Source: an uncultured Bacteroides sp. (lineage in GTDB: Bacteria > Bacteroidota > Bacteroidia > Bacteroidales > Bacteroidaceae). Taken from it: a stretch of 58,741 nt of DNA. The notes beneath the pieces are model-generated. The model ran no database searches and was not told the DNA's origin. It saw only the letters and a program-made list of their open reading frames with translations. The stretch is from contig NZ_URFY01000029.1 of NCBI RefSeq assembly GCF_900547205.1, positions 1 through 58,741 of the forward strand. The letters are read 5' to 3'. Below, in pieces: positions 17,853 to 26,574 of the stretch; within the stretch, counting starts at the first letter, position 1, and the number at the start of each line of letters is the position of its first letter. Both the position numbers and the translations under genes were made by a program.

Positions 17853-18830
17853 ATGGAAAAAGACTCAGCTATTTTAGTAACGGGAGGAGCGGGATTCATT
17901 GGCTCCAATCTATGTGAACACCTCCTTAAGAAAGGGCATCATGTTGTATGTTTAGATAATTTCGCAACAGGCAAACCGGAGAATATACAACACTTGTTCG
18001 GCAATCCTGCTTTTAAGTTGATAGTAGGTGATATACGCAATCTCGAAGATTGCAAGAAGGCAGTTGAGGGGATAGACTATGTATTACATGAAGCAGCATT
18101 AGGTTCTGTTCCGCGTTCTATAAAAGACCCAATAACTACAAACGAAGTCAATATCGGCGGATTTCTAAATATGCTGGTTGCTGCCAGAGATGCAAAAGTG
18201 AAACGCTTTGTGTATGCAGCAAGTTCTTCTACTTATGGAGATTCACAATCTTTGCCTAAAGTTGAAGATGTAATAGGAAAACCTTTATCTCCTTATGCCG
18301 TTACCAAATACGTCAACGAACTTTATGCCGACGTATTCTCCAAAACCTACGGAATGGAATGCATTGGGCTACGTTACTTCAACGTTTTTGGACGTCGTCA
18401 AGATCCCAACGGAGCATATGCTGCTGTGATTCCTCTTTTCGTCAAAAAGCTGATTCAACATGAATCACCTATTATTAATGGTGATGGAGAATACTCAAGA
18501 GACTTTACTTATATCGAGAATGTTATCTTAATGAACGAATTAGCATTATCGACCAATAATCCCGACGCTCTTAACACTATATACAATACTGCTTTTGGAG
18601 AGCGCACAACACTCAATCAATTAGTTGATTATTTAAAAGAATTTTTAAGTGCCTACGATCCCGAAATAGCTTCTGTAAATATAGAGCACGGTCCTAATAG
18701 GCTTGGTGATATTCCACATTCCCTTGCCTGCATTGACAAGGCTAAAACGTTATTAAATTATGCTCCACAATTTAGCATGAGAGAAGGATTAAAAGAAGCA
18801 ATTGACTGGTATTGGACAAATCTTAAATAA
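17853..18830 (+). CDS. UDP-GlcNAc 4-epimerase-like SDR protein (WbpP/TviC group)
   Basis: This 325-residue extended SDR enzyme has VTGGAGFIGSNL at 9-20, HEAALGSVPRSIKDP near 79-93, SSSTYGDS and the catalytic YAVTKYVNEL near 149-158. These segments match the WbpP/TviC group, which interconverts UDP-GlcNAc and UDP-GalNAc. The next gene is a UDP-sugar 6-dehydrogenase starting 7 bases later, so the pair most likely makes UDP-GalNAcA, as in Vi antigen and Pseudomonas O6 synthesis. Confidence 0.88.
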   Translation: MEKDSAILVTGGAGFIGSNLCEHLLKKGHHVVCLDNFATGKPENIQHLFGNPAFKLIVGDIRNLEDCKKAVEGIDYVLHEAALGSVPRSIKDPITTNEVNIGGFLNMLVAARDAKVKRFVYAASSSTYGDSQSLPKVEDVIGKPLSPYAVTKYVNELYADVFSKTYGMECIGLRYFNVFGRRQDPNGAYAAVIPLFVKKLIQHESPIINGDGEYSRDFTYIENVILMNELALSTNNPDALNTIYNTAFGERTTLNQLVDYLKEFLSAYDPEIASVNIEHGPNRLGDIPHSLACIDKAKTLLNYAPQFSMREGLKEAIDWYWTNLK

Positions 18831-18837
18831 AGACAGC

Positions 18838-20127
18838 ATGAAAAGTATCAAAATAGGCATTATCGGATTGGGATATGTAGGATTACCACTAGCACGTCTG
18901 TTCGCTACTAAATATCCCGTAATAGGTTTTGACGCAAAAAAGGAAAGAGTGGAAGAACTTATGAGCGGGCATGACTCTACTCTGGAAGTAGATGACGAAA
19001 CATTACGCTCAGCCTTAAAAAATAAAATACCTTCAAAAGAAGAAGTCGGCTTCTACTGCTCTTATAAATTGGAAGATCTGAAAGACTGCAATTACTACAT
19101 AATATGTGTACCGACACCTGTTGATAAGCATCATAGCCCGGACCTCACCCCTTTATATAAAGCCAGTGAAACTGTGGCTAAAGTTATTGAAAAAGGCGAT
19201 GTCGTCATTTATGAATCAACGGTCTATCCCGGAGTCACTGAAGAAGAATGTATACCTATTATTGAAAATATATCCGGACTCAAATTCAATGTTGATTTCT
19301 TTGCCGGATATTCTCCCGAACGCATCAACCCCGGAGATAAACAACACACTGTTGAAAAAATCAAGAAAGTTACTTCCGGTTCAACACCTGAAATTGGAAA
19401 AGAGATAGATAATCTTTATAGTTCTGTGATTACAGCAGGGACGCATTTAGCTTCGAGCATAAAGGTTGCCGAAGCAGCAAAAGTTATTGAAAACTCTCAA
19501 AGAGATATCAATATAGCATTCGTCAACGAGCTATCCAAAATATTCAATTTAATCGGAATAGACACACAAGAAGTATTGGACGCAGCAGCTACAAAATGGA
19601 ACTTCCTACCCTTTAAGCCCGGACTAGTGGGAGGACATTGCATTGGTGTAGACCCCTATTATCTGGCTCAAAAAGCTCAAGATTATGGATATCATCCCGA
19701 GGTTATTCTCGCCGGAAGAAAAATCAATGACAGCATGGGTGAATATATCGCTAATCAAATCGTAAAATGTTTAATCAAGAAAGACAATTATGTTAAAGGG
19801 GCAAACATTTTAATATTGGGATACACATTCAAGGAAAACTGTCCGGACGTACGTAACACCAAAGTCTTTGATATCATAAAAGCATTGAAGGACTATGATA
19901 CTAATATAACGATTTACGATTGTTGGGCTAAGCCGGAAGAAGTTAAAAGGGAATATAATCTGGATTTAACGAATGAACTGCCTAAAGAAAAGTTTGATGC
20001 TATTGTCCTTGCTGTAGCTCACAAAGAATTCCTGCAACTCGACATCAAGAATATGATAAAAGAAAACGGAATTGTTTATGATGTAAAAGGTTTGCTTAAA
20101 AGTAATTTGGTCGACGGACGCTTATAA
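18838..20127 (+). CDS. UDP-N-acetylhexosamine 6-dehydrogenase (TviB/WbpO group)
   Basis: This 429-residue nucleotide-sugar dehydrogenase has the N-terminal Rossmann motif GIIGLGYVGLPLARLF, YESTVYPGVTEE near 121, and the catalytic-Cys segment VGGHCIGVDPYYLAQKA near 260. ILGYTFKENCPDVRNTK marks the UDP-binding domain. These fit the UDP-GlcNAc/GalNAc dehydrogenase branch. I start at ATG 18838, 7 bases after the previous stop, because the upstream in-frame start at 18802 would overlap the epimerase and adds 12 residues before the conserved N terminus. Confidence 0.9.
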   Translation: MKSIKIGIIGLGYVGLPLARLFATKYPVIGFDAKKERVEELMSGHDSTLEVDDETLRSALKNKIPSKEEVGFYCSYKLEDLKDCNYYIICVPTPVDKHHSPDLTPLYKASETVAKVIEKGDVVIYESTVYPGVTEEECIPIIENISGLKFNVDFFAGYSPERINPGDKQHTVEKIKKVTSGSTPEIGKEIDNLYSSVITAGTHLASSIKVAEAAKVIENSQRDINIAFVNELSKIFNLIGIDTQEVLDAAATKWNFLPFKPGLVGGHCIGVDPYYLAQKAQDYGYHPEVILAGRKINDSMGEYIANQIVKCLIKKDNYVKGANILILGYTFKENCPDVRNTKVFDIIKALKDYDTNITIYDCWAKPEEVKREYNLDLTNELPKEKFDAIVLAVAHKEFLQLDIKNMIKENGIVYDVKGLLKSNLVDGRL

Positions 20128-20140
20128 TAATTGAATTATT

Positions 20141-20911
20141 ATGATTGACTATCAGATTAATCCGAGATACGAGCATTTGAAAGAATGTATATTATCATTG
20201 CCTGAGCGCTTCGATAAAGAAGGAGAAGTGATATATTCGGGAAGAAATACATTGAAAGTCATTGTATGCGGAGATGTGCGTATGTGCGTCAAAGCATTCA
20301 AGTTACCACATTTCATTAATAAAATAGCTTATGCCTATCTACGAAAATCTAAAGCAGAACGTTCTTTCATATATGCAACCCGTTTTATACAGTTAGGAAT
20401 TAACACACCCGAACCGATAGCATTCATACTATACAAAGATAAATTGGGTTTAACCAAGAGTTATTATATCTGTTGTCAACAAGATTACGATTTCACTTTC
20501 AGAGGAATAATAAATCTGCCTTTGCAGGAACAGGAAATCGCTCTTCAAGAGTTTGTCAGATTCACTCACGACTTTCACCAAAAAGGGGTTTATTTTATTG
20601 ATCACTCCCCGGGAAACACACTAATAAAAAAAGAAGAGAACGAAACTTTTAGCTTTTACCTGGTAGATTTAAATCGCACCAAATTTACTAATGTGACTAT
20701 AGAAGAAGGGTTGAAAAACCTCTCTAATTTAGAAGCTTCTCATGACATGATTATCACAATGGGCAAAGAATATGCGCTTTTAACTCACAGTAATATAGAG
20801 ACAACCATCCAAAAACTAATGCAATTGACAGAGACTCAAAACAAAGTAACTAAAAGAAAAAGCCTTATCCGCAATACCCGACGAAAAATCATGAAGTTAT
20901 TTACTTCATGA
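20141..20911 (+). CDS. LPS kinase-like protein (WaaP/InaA family)
   Basis: This 256-residue protein has a protein-kinase-like fold. CVKAFKLP near 47-54 holds the nucleotide-binding Lys. FIDHSPGNTLI near 150 is the catalytic loop and LVDLNR near 172 is the metal-binding segment. WaaP-type enzymes phosphorylate core heptose or Kdo, and a core Kdo phosphate is plausible here. It is the third gene of a short plus-strand operon, 13 bases after the dehydrogenase. Its 3' end overlaps the convergent GT gene by 11 bases. Confidence 0.85.
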   Translation: MIDYQINPRYEHLKECILSLPERFDKEGEVIYSGRNTLKVIVCGDVRMCVKAFKLPHFINKIAYAYLRKSKAERSFIYATRFIQLGINTPEPIAFILYKDKLGLTKSYYICCQQDYDFTFRGIINLPLQEQEIALQEFVRFTHDFHQKGVYFIDHSPGNTLIKKEENETFSFYLVDLNRTKFTNVTIEEGLKNLSNLEASHDMIITMGKEYALLTHSNIETTIQKLMQLTETQNKVTKRKSLIRNTRRKIMKLFTS

Positions 20912-21872
20912 GATGGGATTCTATATTTCGGGCCAGCACACGCCAATCAAAGTTCTCCACATTCTTTCGGGCAGCCTTTCCCAACTGTTCTCTTAGACCT
21001 TCATTTTCAATTAGAGTTTTTAATCTTCGGCGAATTATAAAAGCATATCGCCACGTGTGAAGACCAGTAACACCATCTATCAACAAATCACGCGTACCCG
21101 CTGAGGTTGCAATAACAGGAAGCGCACATGCCATTGCTTCTGCAACAGTGTTAGACCACCCCGCATGTCCTTCCGCTGCAACAAAAACATCAGCTCTATT
21201 GAATAGCTCTGAATTTTTATCAAAAGGATGGTTCTGCACAAAATCATAAGGAACACAGGTGGAAAAATTATCTATCAACTTCTGAGCTTTCTCACTTATA
21301 GCGGTATCAAACAAAAGCAGTTTTATATTATATCCTTTTTTATAAAGCTTCTCGCACGCTTTAACAACATACTTTGTTCCCTTAACCTTCTCTGCCAAGC
21401 GTCCATAAGCCATAACACAAAATGGACGGCCTTCAACAGAATAGTCTGTTTTTTCCAAATAATTTGAGATATTTACTCCTCCCAAAGCCTTAAAAGCTTC
21501 AATACCATACTTCTTTTTATCATATAAATAGATATTGGTAGAGCAAGCAAAGACCTCAATATCTGGATATTTAAGGGTCTTCTGAGCTTTCTCTGTCATC
21601 CTTACATGATAAAAGATTTTCTTTTTCGTATTAGCTGTAACCAGCTGCTCAAGAAACCTGACTTCTGTTGTAAACAAGGCATCAATATCATCCTTTTTGA
21701 GATCCACAAAAGTTTTTGTTTCACCTTTAAAATCATACCAAGTAGGAGCTTTTCCTTCTATTGTATAAACAGTAAAAGTATGACCTAACTCTATAAATAT
21801 ATTACCTAATTCCAGAAAACGCTTTACTCCACCATAAAGTTTCGTATGCGGCAAAATAACTCCTAAATGCAT
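20901..21872 (-). CDS. Family 4-like glycosyltransferase
   Basis: This 323-residue GT-B protein has the N-terminal glycine loop LYGGVKRFLELG near 12-23, MAYGRLAEKVKGTKYV near 160 and the donor site GWSNTVAEAMACALPVIATSAG near 240, with the conserved Glu. It forms the end of a minus-strand set DUF4254-GT9-GT2-GT4 (24456 to 20901) with short gaps, behind one promoter at 24489-24496. It probably adds an inner-core or outer-core sugar. The donor is unknown. Confidence 0.88.
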   Translation of the reverse strand: MHLGVILPHTKLYGGVKRFLELGNIFIELGHTFTVYTIEGKAPTWYDFKGETKTFVDLKKDDIDALFTTEVRFLEQLVTANTKKKIFYHVRMTEKAQKTLKYPDIEVFACSTNIYLYDKKKYGIEAFKALGGVNISNYLEKTDYSVEGRPFCVMAYGRLAEKVKGTKYVVKACEKLYKKGYNIKLLLFDTAISEKAQKLIDNFSTCVPYDFVQNHPFDKNSELFNRADVFVAAEGHAGWSNTVAEAMACALPVIATSAGTRDLLIDGVTGLHTWRYAFIIRRRLKTLIENEGLREQLGKAARKNVENFDWRVLARNIESHLMK

Positions 21873-21883
21873 AATATCCTAAT

Positions 21884-22819
21884 TTATTTTTCCCATAATT
21901 TACTTGAATTCGGACTTTTCTTAAATAAGCAAAGGACCTTTTTCAATCGACTACGAACCACATCTTTACTTAAAGCCAGATTATCTATCTTTTCTATGGC
22001 ATTCTCGTCAAAATGTTCTCCACGTTTAAGAATGTTTCGCATGAAAGAGGCTGAAGTTATCCCCCACTTTAATAGGAACTGCCTGCTACCATCGTTTTTT
22101 CTCACACGGCCTGTTGAACGAGCTTCAAAATGATATACCCGACTTGCAGAAATACCTTTAAACAATCGTACACCTGCCATCCATAGTTTAGCAGAGAAGT
22201 CCGGATCGCTATACATTCCCGGAGAAAATTCCACACTATATCCACCCACTAAATCCCAAATGTCACGATGTACAATATTAGGCGGCCAAGTAGCTCCAAA
22301 CCAGTCTGAATGAGGTAACAACTGATACTTGTTTAATAGTTCCTCTTCATTGAAAGAAGCTACACTTTCTCCAAAATTAGCGGGCGCTATCACACTCTTA
22401 CAAAAGAAAGGACGAGGTTGAATTAATGTAGATGATAAGAAGAATTTATTATCCGGCAACGTTTTTATCTCATCCCATAAGGCTGAATCCCATCCGGGAC
22501 AGACGTACATATCATCATTCATGTACAAGATATACTGCGTCTTCACTAAAGGGCGCAAACTATTTAATGCCCAACAAACTCCTATGTTATCCTCGCTATA
22601 AGTATATTCGTATTCATTTTGTTGCTGCAACCACGACAACGTACCATCTTTGCCTTCGTTTACATGGATCAGTATCTGATGCTTAAATGCTGAATTCTTT
22701 TTAATGCTATCAATACATAATTTGAGATAATCCAAACTGTTCCACGTCGGAATAAGAATTGAGAATTTAAGTTCGTTTTCTAATAGTTCATTCTGCATCT
22801 TTATATATTTTATCATCAA
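21884..22819 (-). CDS. Family 2 glycosyltransferase
   Basis: This 311-residue GT-A protein has SILIPTWNSLDYLKLC near 20-35, a metal-binding MNDDMYV near 99-105 and a C-terminal acceptor region PGMYSDPDFSAKLWMAG with the candidate catalytic Asp near 195. It overlaps the upstream GT9 gene by 4 bases and ends 12 bases before the GT4 gene, so it belongs to the same core-assembly operon. The donor sugar cannot be told from the sequence. Confidence 0.9.
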   Translation of the reverse strand: MMIKYIKMQNELLENELKFSILIPTWNSLDYLKLCIDSIKKNSAFKHQILIHVNEGKDGTLSWLQQQNEYEYTYSEDNIGVCWALNSLRPLVKTQYILYMNDDMYVCPGWDSALWDEIKTLPDNKFFLSSTLIQPRPFFCKSVIAPANFGESVASFNEEELLNKYQLLPHSDWFGATWPPNIVHRDIWDLVGGYSVEFSPGMYSDPDFSAKLWMAGVRLFKGISASRVYHFEARSTGRVRKNDGSRQFLLKWGITSASFMRNILKRGEHFDENAIEKIDNLALSKDVVRSRLKKVLCLFKKSPNSSKLWEK

Positions 22820-23847
22820 CCTACAATTCCTTCAATCTTCTTTATCACCTGCTCCGGTTTGATTTCCCTCAAACAAGCGTAATCTCCCCGGCAACAAGGC
22901 TTTTGCCCGTACACCGAGCAGGGACGACACGACAAATCAAGCTGCACAGTATTAACAGGCAACTGTTTCCATCCCATAAAACCGGCATAAGGATGAGTTG
23001 CCCCCCAAATGGAAACAACCGGAATATTGACCAGAGACGCTAAATGCATATTAGCGGAGTCCATAGAAAGCATGACATCCAAATGACTCATTAGATTTAA
23101 TTCCGTGCGCATATTCAGTTTACCTATCATCGAAACAACGGTAGGATATTTCGCAATCCAGGCATCAAAGACTTCCTGTTCTTTCTTACCTCCTCCAAAC
23201 AGAAAGACTTTCACTTTTGGATTGGCAGCAAAGTGGGCAACTACCTGTTCCTGAAGTTCTAGCGGATAAATCTTACCCTCGTGCTTCGCAAAAGGAGCAA
23301 TGCCTATCCATTTCCTGTTTTCCTTAGGTCCAGTGACAAGTTCAATCTCAGCAAAATCCCCCTTGCCCTCTCCATATATGGAAGAGAAGTTCAATAATAC
23401 CGGCAATCCCAACTTCTCTAACACATCGGCATAACGACGGAAGGAGTTCTTTTGGTTTTCCATCACTTTATGATGACGGCGAACCAATTTCTTTTTTCCT
23501 GCTCTTCCTTTGCAGATAGAAGCCACCGGGATATTGGCAAGACGAAACCTGAAGCATAAGTATCTGGAACGGAGTACGTGATGGAAATCCGCCACGTAAT
23601 CGAAATGCATCGCTTTCAATTCAGAGTAAAGACTATTCAATCCCCACAAACCTTTATGTTTTCCCGTCAAGTCGGCACCCACGAAAGTAACATTCGCAGG
23701 CAATTCCTGAAAAAGAGGTTGCCACACAGCACGACTCAGCACAGTTATCTCGTGCTGTGGATATTGCACTGCCAGCGAGTGTATCACTGGTATAGTCATA
23801 GCTACATCGCCAAGAGCCGAAAAACGAATAATGAGAATACGCGCCAT
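22816..23847 (-). CDS. Family 9 glycosyltransferase (heptosyltransferase-like)
   Basis: This 343-residue GT-B protein of the ADP-heptose:LPS heptosyltransferase family opens ARILIIRFSALGDVAMTIPV. It has WIGIAPFAKHEGK near 180, and its C-terminal donor site is DSANMHLASLVNIPVVSIWG near 265-284. GT9 enzymes build the LPS inner core, which supports reading this locus as LPS/LOS biosynthesis rather than capsule. The start is 4 bases downstream of the DUF4254 gene. The true donor in Bacteroides could differ from heptose. Confidence 0.9.
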   Translation of the reverse strand: MARILIIRFSALGDVAMTIPVIHSLAVQYPQHEITVLSRAVWQPLFQELPANVTFVGADLTGKHKGLWGLNSLYSELKAMHFDYVADFHHVLRSRYLCFRFRLANIPVASICKGRAGKKKLVRRHHKVMENQKNSFRRYADVLEKLGLPVLLNFSSIYGEGKGDFAEIELVTGPKENRKWIGIAPFAKHEGKIYPLELQEQVVAHFAANPKVKVFLFGGGKKEQEVFDAWIAKYPTVVSMIGKLNMRTELNLMSHLDVMLSMDSANMHLASLVNIPVVSIWGATHPYAGFMGWKQLPVNTVQLDLSCRPCSVYGQKPCCRGDYACLREIKPEQVIKKIEGIVG

Positions 23848-23850
23848 TCG

Positions 23851-24456
23851 TTATTTTTTTGCATAAAGTACCGGATTCAATGCCGGGTCGTTATACATCT
23901 TCATCTGTTTATAAACTTTCATATATTTTCTTCCGGCCTCGATATCCGCCAGCAGTTGGTCGATAGCCAAAGAGAGATCCTTGCGTTGTTCCAGCAAGAT
24001 ATTCAGTTTAGTCTGGCATTGGGCAAGATGCTCCTCTGTTGTATCCGTACGTTTCACTTCTTGCTCCATGTGATAGATTTTCAGTGCCAGGATAGAGAGA
24101 CGGTCGATTGCCCATGCAGGACTTTCGGTATTGATTGATGCATCTGCAAGAGGGGAAACGTCTTTATATTTATCGAGAAAATAACTATCAATCAGTTCAA
24201 CCAAGTCCGTACGGTCCTGATTGGACTTGTCAATTCGTCTTTTCAAAGCCAATGCTTCTACAGGATCAATCTGAGGATCACGGATAATATCTTCAAAATG
24301 CCATTGAACAGCATCTATCCAGTTTTTCAGATACAAGTAATACTCTATCGTCCTCAACTCGTAAGGATTGTTCATTGGTGCATCTACACTATCCGTAATG
24401 TGGTAATCATTTGTCGATTTCCAAAAAATCTCGTTGCAAAGGTTACTAAATGTCAT
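23851..24456 (-). CDS. DUF4254 protein
   Basis: This 201-residue, mostly helical, charged protein opens FSNLCNEIFWKSTNDYH. A central NPYELRTIEYYLYLKNWIDAVQWHFED segment (about residues 29-55) fits the DUF4254 family as I remember it. No membrane segment, catalytic motif or signal peptide is visible. Members of this family sit beside GT9 genes in Bacteroidetes LPS loci, and here the gene leads the operon with the GT9 gene 4 bases downstream. The function is unknown. A chaperone or regulatory partner of the transferase is one guess. Confidence 0.8.
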   Translation of the reverse strand: MTFSNLCNEIFWKSTNDYHITDSVDAPMNNPYELRTIEYYLYLKNWIDAVQWHFEDIIRDPQIDPVEALALKRRIDKSNQDRTDLVELIDSYFLDKYKDVSPLADASINTESPAWAIDRLSILALKIYHMEQEVKRTDTTEEHLAQCQTKLNILLEQRKDLSLAIDQLLADIEAGRKYMKVYKQMKMYNDPALNPVLYAKK

Positions 24457-24488
24457 GATCTTAACTTGCTATTAGATATATAATAGGG

Positions 24489-24549
24489 CAAATCTATGTA
24501 ATATTTTTCAGACAAGCAACCGTTTCTTACTTTTTTATTTCCTACCTTT
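24489..24549. promoter_or_regulatory. Divergent promoter pair, DUF4254 operon and pdxB
   Basis: The minus-strand -7 box TAGATTTG (24496-24489) precedes the DUF4254 gene by 33 bases. The plus-strand box TACCTTTG (24542-24549) precedes pdxB by 25 bases. Both match TAnnTTTG exactly. Confidence 0.6.
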
Positions 24550-24573
24550 GTAGTACCCAAATCTTTATTGTAT

Positions 24574-25614
24574 ATGAAAATTATTATAGATAATAAGATA
24601 CCTTATATAAAAGAAGCTGTTCGGACGATAAGTGATGAGATAGTTTACGCCCCAGGAAAAGATTTCACTCCGGAACTGGTACAAGATGCGGATGCTCTCA
24701 TCATTCGCACACGGACTCACTGCAACAGGGAACTACTGGAAGGAAGCCGGGTAAAATTCATTGCTACCGCAACCATCGGCTTTGACCATATTGATACAGA
24801 ATACTGCCAACAGGCCGGCATCGAATGGAGAAATGCACCGGGATGCAACTCTGCTTCGGTCGCCCAATATGTGCAGTCATCTCTTCTTATCTGGAAATCT
24901 CTCAGAAATAAAGAACTGAGCGAGTTGACTATCGGCATTGTTGGAGTAGGAAATGTAGGAAGCAAAATAGCCAAAGTAGCGCAGGATTTCGGTATGCGTG
25001 TATTACTAAACGACTTGCCCCGAGAAGAGAAAGAAGGGCATGGTCCTTTCACATCTTTAGATAAGATCGCCGAAGAATGTGACATTATTACTTTCCATGT
25101 ACCTTTATATATAGGTGGGAAATATAAAACACATCATCTAGCCAATCACGAGTTTTTCCAATCATTGAAACGAAAGCCAATCATTATTAATACTTCACGA
25201 GGAGAAGTCATCGATACGAGCGCCCTACTGGAGGCTCTGAATAATCAGACTATCTCGGATGCTATTATTGATGTTTGGGAACATGAGCCGGATATCAATC
25301 GTGAATTGCTGGAAAAGGTTATGATTGGCACTCCACATATAGCAGGATATTCTGCCGACGGAAAGGCAAATGCGACACGTATGTCGCTGGATGCTATTTG
25401 CAGTTTCTTCCGGATAAAAGGGGAATATGAAATCAACGCTCCCACACCTGCTACATCTATTATATATGCAAAGAGTCATGAAGAAGCATTGCTCCGAATG
25501 TACAACCCCACGGAGGACAGCGACCGATTGAAAAGCCAACCGGAACTGTTTGAAACTCTACGGGGAGACTATCCGTTGCGAAGGGAGGAAGAAGCTTACG
25601 AAATCAGATTTTAA
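24574..25614 (+). CDS. pdxB: 4-phosphoerythronate dehydrogenase
   Basis: This 346-residue D-2-hydroxyacid dehydrogenase-type enzyme works in pyridoxal-phosphate synthesis and oxidises 4-phospho-D-erythronate. The NAD site GIVGVGNVGSKIAK lies near 115-128, INTSRGEVID near 206, and the catalytic His is in GTPHIAGYSADGK near 251. A C-terminal extension after that point is typical of PdxB. I take ATG 24574 rather than the in-frame TTG at 24568. Its 3' end overlaps the convergent purN gene by 11 bases. Confidence 0.92.
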   Translation: MKIIIDNKIPYIKEAVRTISDEIVYAPGKDFTPELVQDADALIIRTRTHCNRELLEGSRVKFIATATIGFDHIDTEYCQQAGIEWRNAPGCNSASVAQYVQSSLLIWKSLRNKELSELTIGIVGVGNVGSKIAKVAQDFGMRVLLNDLPREEKEGHGPFTSLDKIAEECDIITFHVPLYIGGKYKTHHLANHEFFQSLKRKPIIINTSRGEVIDTSALLEALNNQTISDAIIDVWEHEPDINRELLEKVMIGTPHIAGYSADGKANATRMSLDAICSFFRIKGEYEINAPTPATSIIYAKSHEEALLRMYNPTEDSDRLKSQPELFETLRGDYPLRREEEAYEIRF

Positions 25615-26173
25615 GCACTTCCTCCACTATTCGCGGGAAATGTTCATACTCCAATTCATGTACCTTCCGCGCAACATCATCGGGTGAATCATCCGGAAGC
25701 ACAGGGCAAGTGGCTTGAAAAATAGTATTTCCTTCGTCGTATCGCTCATTAATATAATGTATAGTGATGCCACTTTCTTTCTCTCCGGCAGCAACTACAG
25801 CCTGATGCACTTTATCGCCATACATTCCTTTTCCTCCAAACTTCGGAAGAAGCGCAGGATGTATATTTATAATTTTATCGGGATAAGAATGTAATATCAA
25901 ATCCGGCACGCGAACCAGAAAGCCAGCCAGCACAACGAGGTCGATGCGATACTCCTGCAAAACAGCTAGAATCACGTCTCCGGCAATCCAATCTTCCTTG
26001 GGAAACACGTTGCAGGGCACTCCTAAGCGATGTGCACGCTCTATAACATATGCTTCACTCCTGTTAGAAAGCACCAACGAAACCTGAGCGGAGCCGTTTT
26101 TCTGGAAATACCGGATAATATTCTCGGCATTTGAACCGGAACCGGAAGCGAAAATAGCGATGTTTTTCTTCAT
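25604..26173 (-). CDS. purN: Phosphoribosylglycinamide formyltransferase
   Basis: This 189-residue enzyme transfers a formyl group from 10-formyltetrahydrofolate to GAR in purine synthesis. ASGSGSNAENI near 8-18 binds the substrate phosphate. INIHPALLPKFGGKGMYG near 104-121 holds the catalytic Asn and His, and NERYDEGNTIFQ near 139-150 holds the Asp. I start at ATG 26173 (MKKNIAIFASGSGSN), because an upstream in-frame ATG would add 17 unlikely residues reaching towards the acpP promoter. Confidence 0.94.
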   Translation of the reverse strand: MKKNIAIFASGSGSNAENIIRYFQKNGSAQVSLVLSNRSEAYVIERAHRLGVPCNVFPKEDWIAGDVILAVLQEYRIDLVVLAGFLVRVPDLILHSYPDKIINIHPALLPKFGGKGMYGDKVHQAVVAAGEKESGITIHYINERYDEGNTIFQATCPVLPDDSPDDVARKVHELEYEHFPRIVEEVLKI

Positions 26174-26239
26174 AACTCTCAATTTCAATGCACAAAACAG
26201 TGAAAAATGTGCAAAACTTTGCATTTAGTTAGTCAAATA

Positions 26240-26271
26240 TTTGCGCAAAACGATAAATATTCATTCCTTTG
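26240..26271 (+). promoter_or_regulatory. acpP-fabF promoter
   Basis: A TTTG -33 element at 26240-26243 and a near-consensus -7 box TTCCTTTG at 26264-26271 are 24 bases apart (start to start). The acpP start codon is about 50 bases downstream. Confidence 0.55.
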
Positions 26272-26322
26272 CACCGCAAATTTAAAGAAATAAAACTAAT
26301 TATTAATTAAAAACTTAAAGTT

Positions 26323-26559
26323 ATGTCTGAAATTGCATCAAGAGTAAAAGCGATTATCGTTGATAAATTAGGCGTTGAAGAATCAGAAGTTACAACCGAA
26401 GCAAGCTTCACTAACGACCTGGGAGCAGATTCTCTTGACACTGTAGAACTTATCATGGAATTCGAAAAAGAATTCGGTATCTCTATTCCTGATGACCAAG
26501 CAGAAAAGATTGGTACTGTAGGCGATGCTGTATCTTATATCGAAGAACACGCTAAGTAA
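26323..26559 (+). CDS. acpP: Acyl carrier protein
   Basis: This is a 78-residue acidic four-helix carrier protein of fatty acid synthesis. The phosphopantetheine attachment Ser37 lies in the canonical DLGADSLDTVELIMEFE segment. Length and composition match bacterial AcpP. fabF follows 15 bases later, the usual order. It serves fatty acid and lipid A acyl supply, and in Bacteroides this block borders the LPS locus. Confidence 0.97.
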   Translation: MSEIASRVKAIIVDKLGVEESEVTTEASFTNDLGADSLDTVELIMEFEKEFGISIPDDQAEKIGTVGDAVSYIEEHAK

Positions 26560-26574
26560 TTCAATTTCATCAAT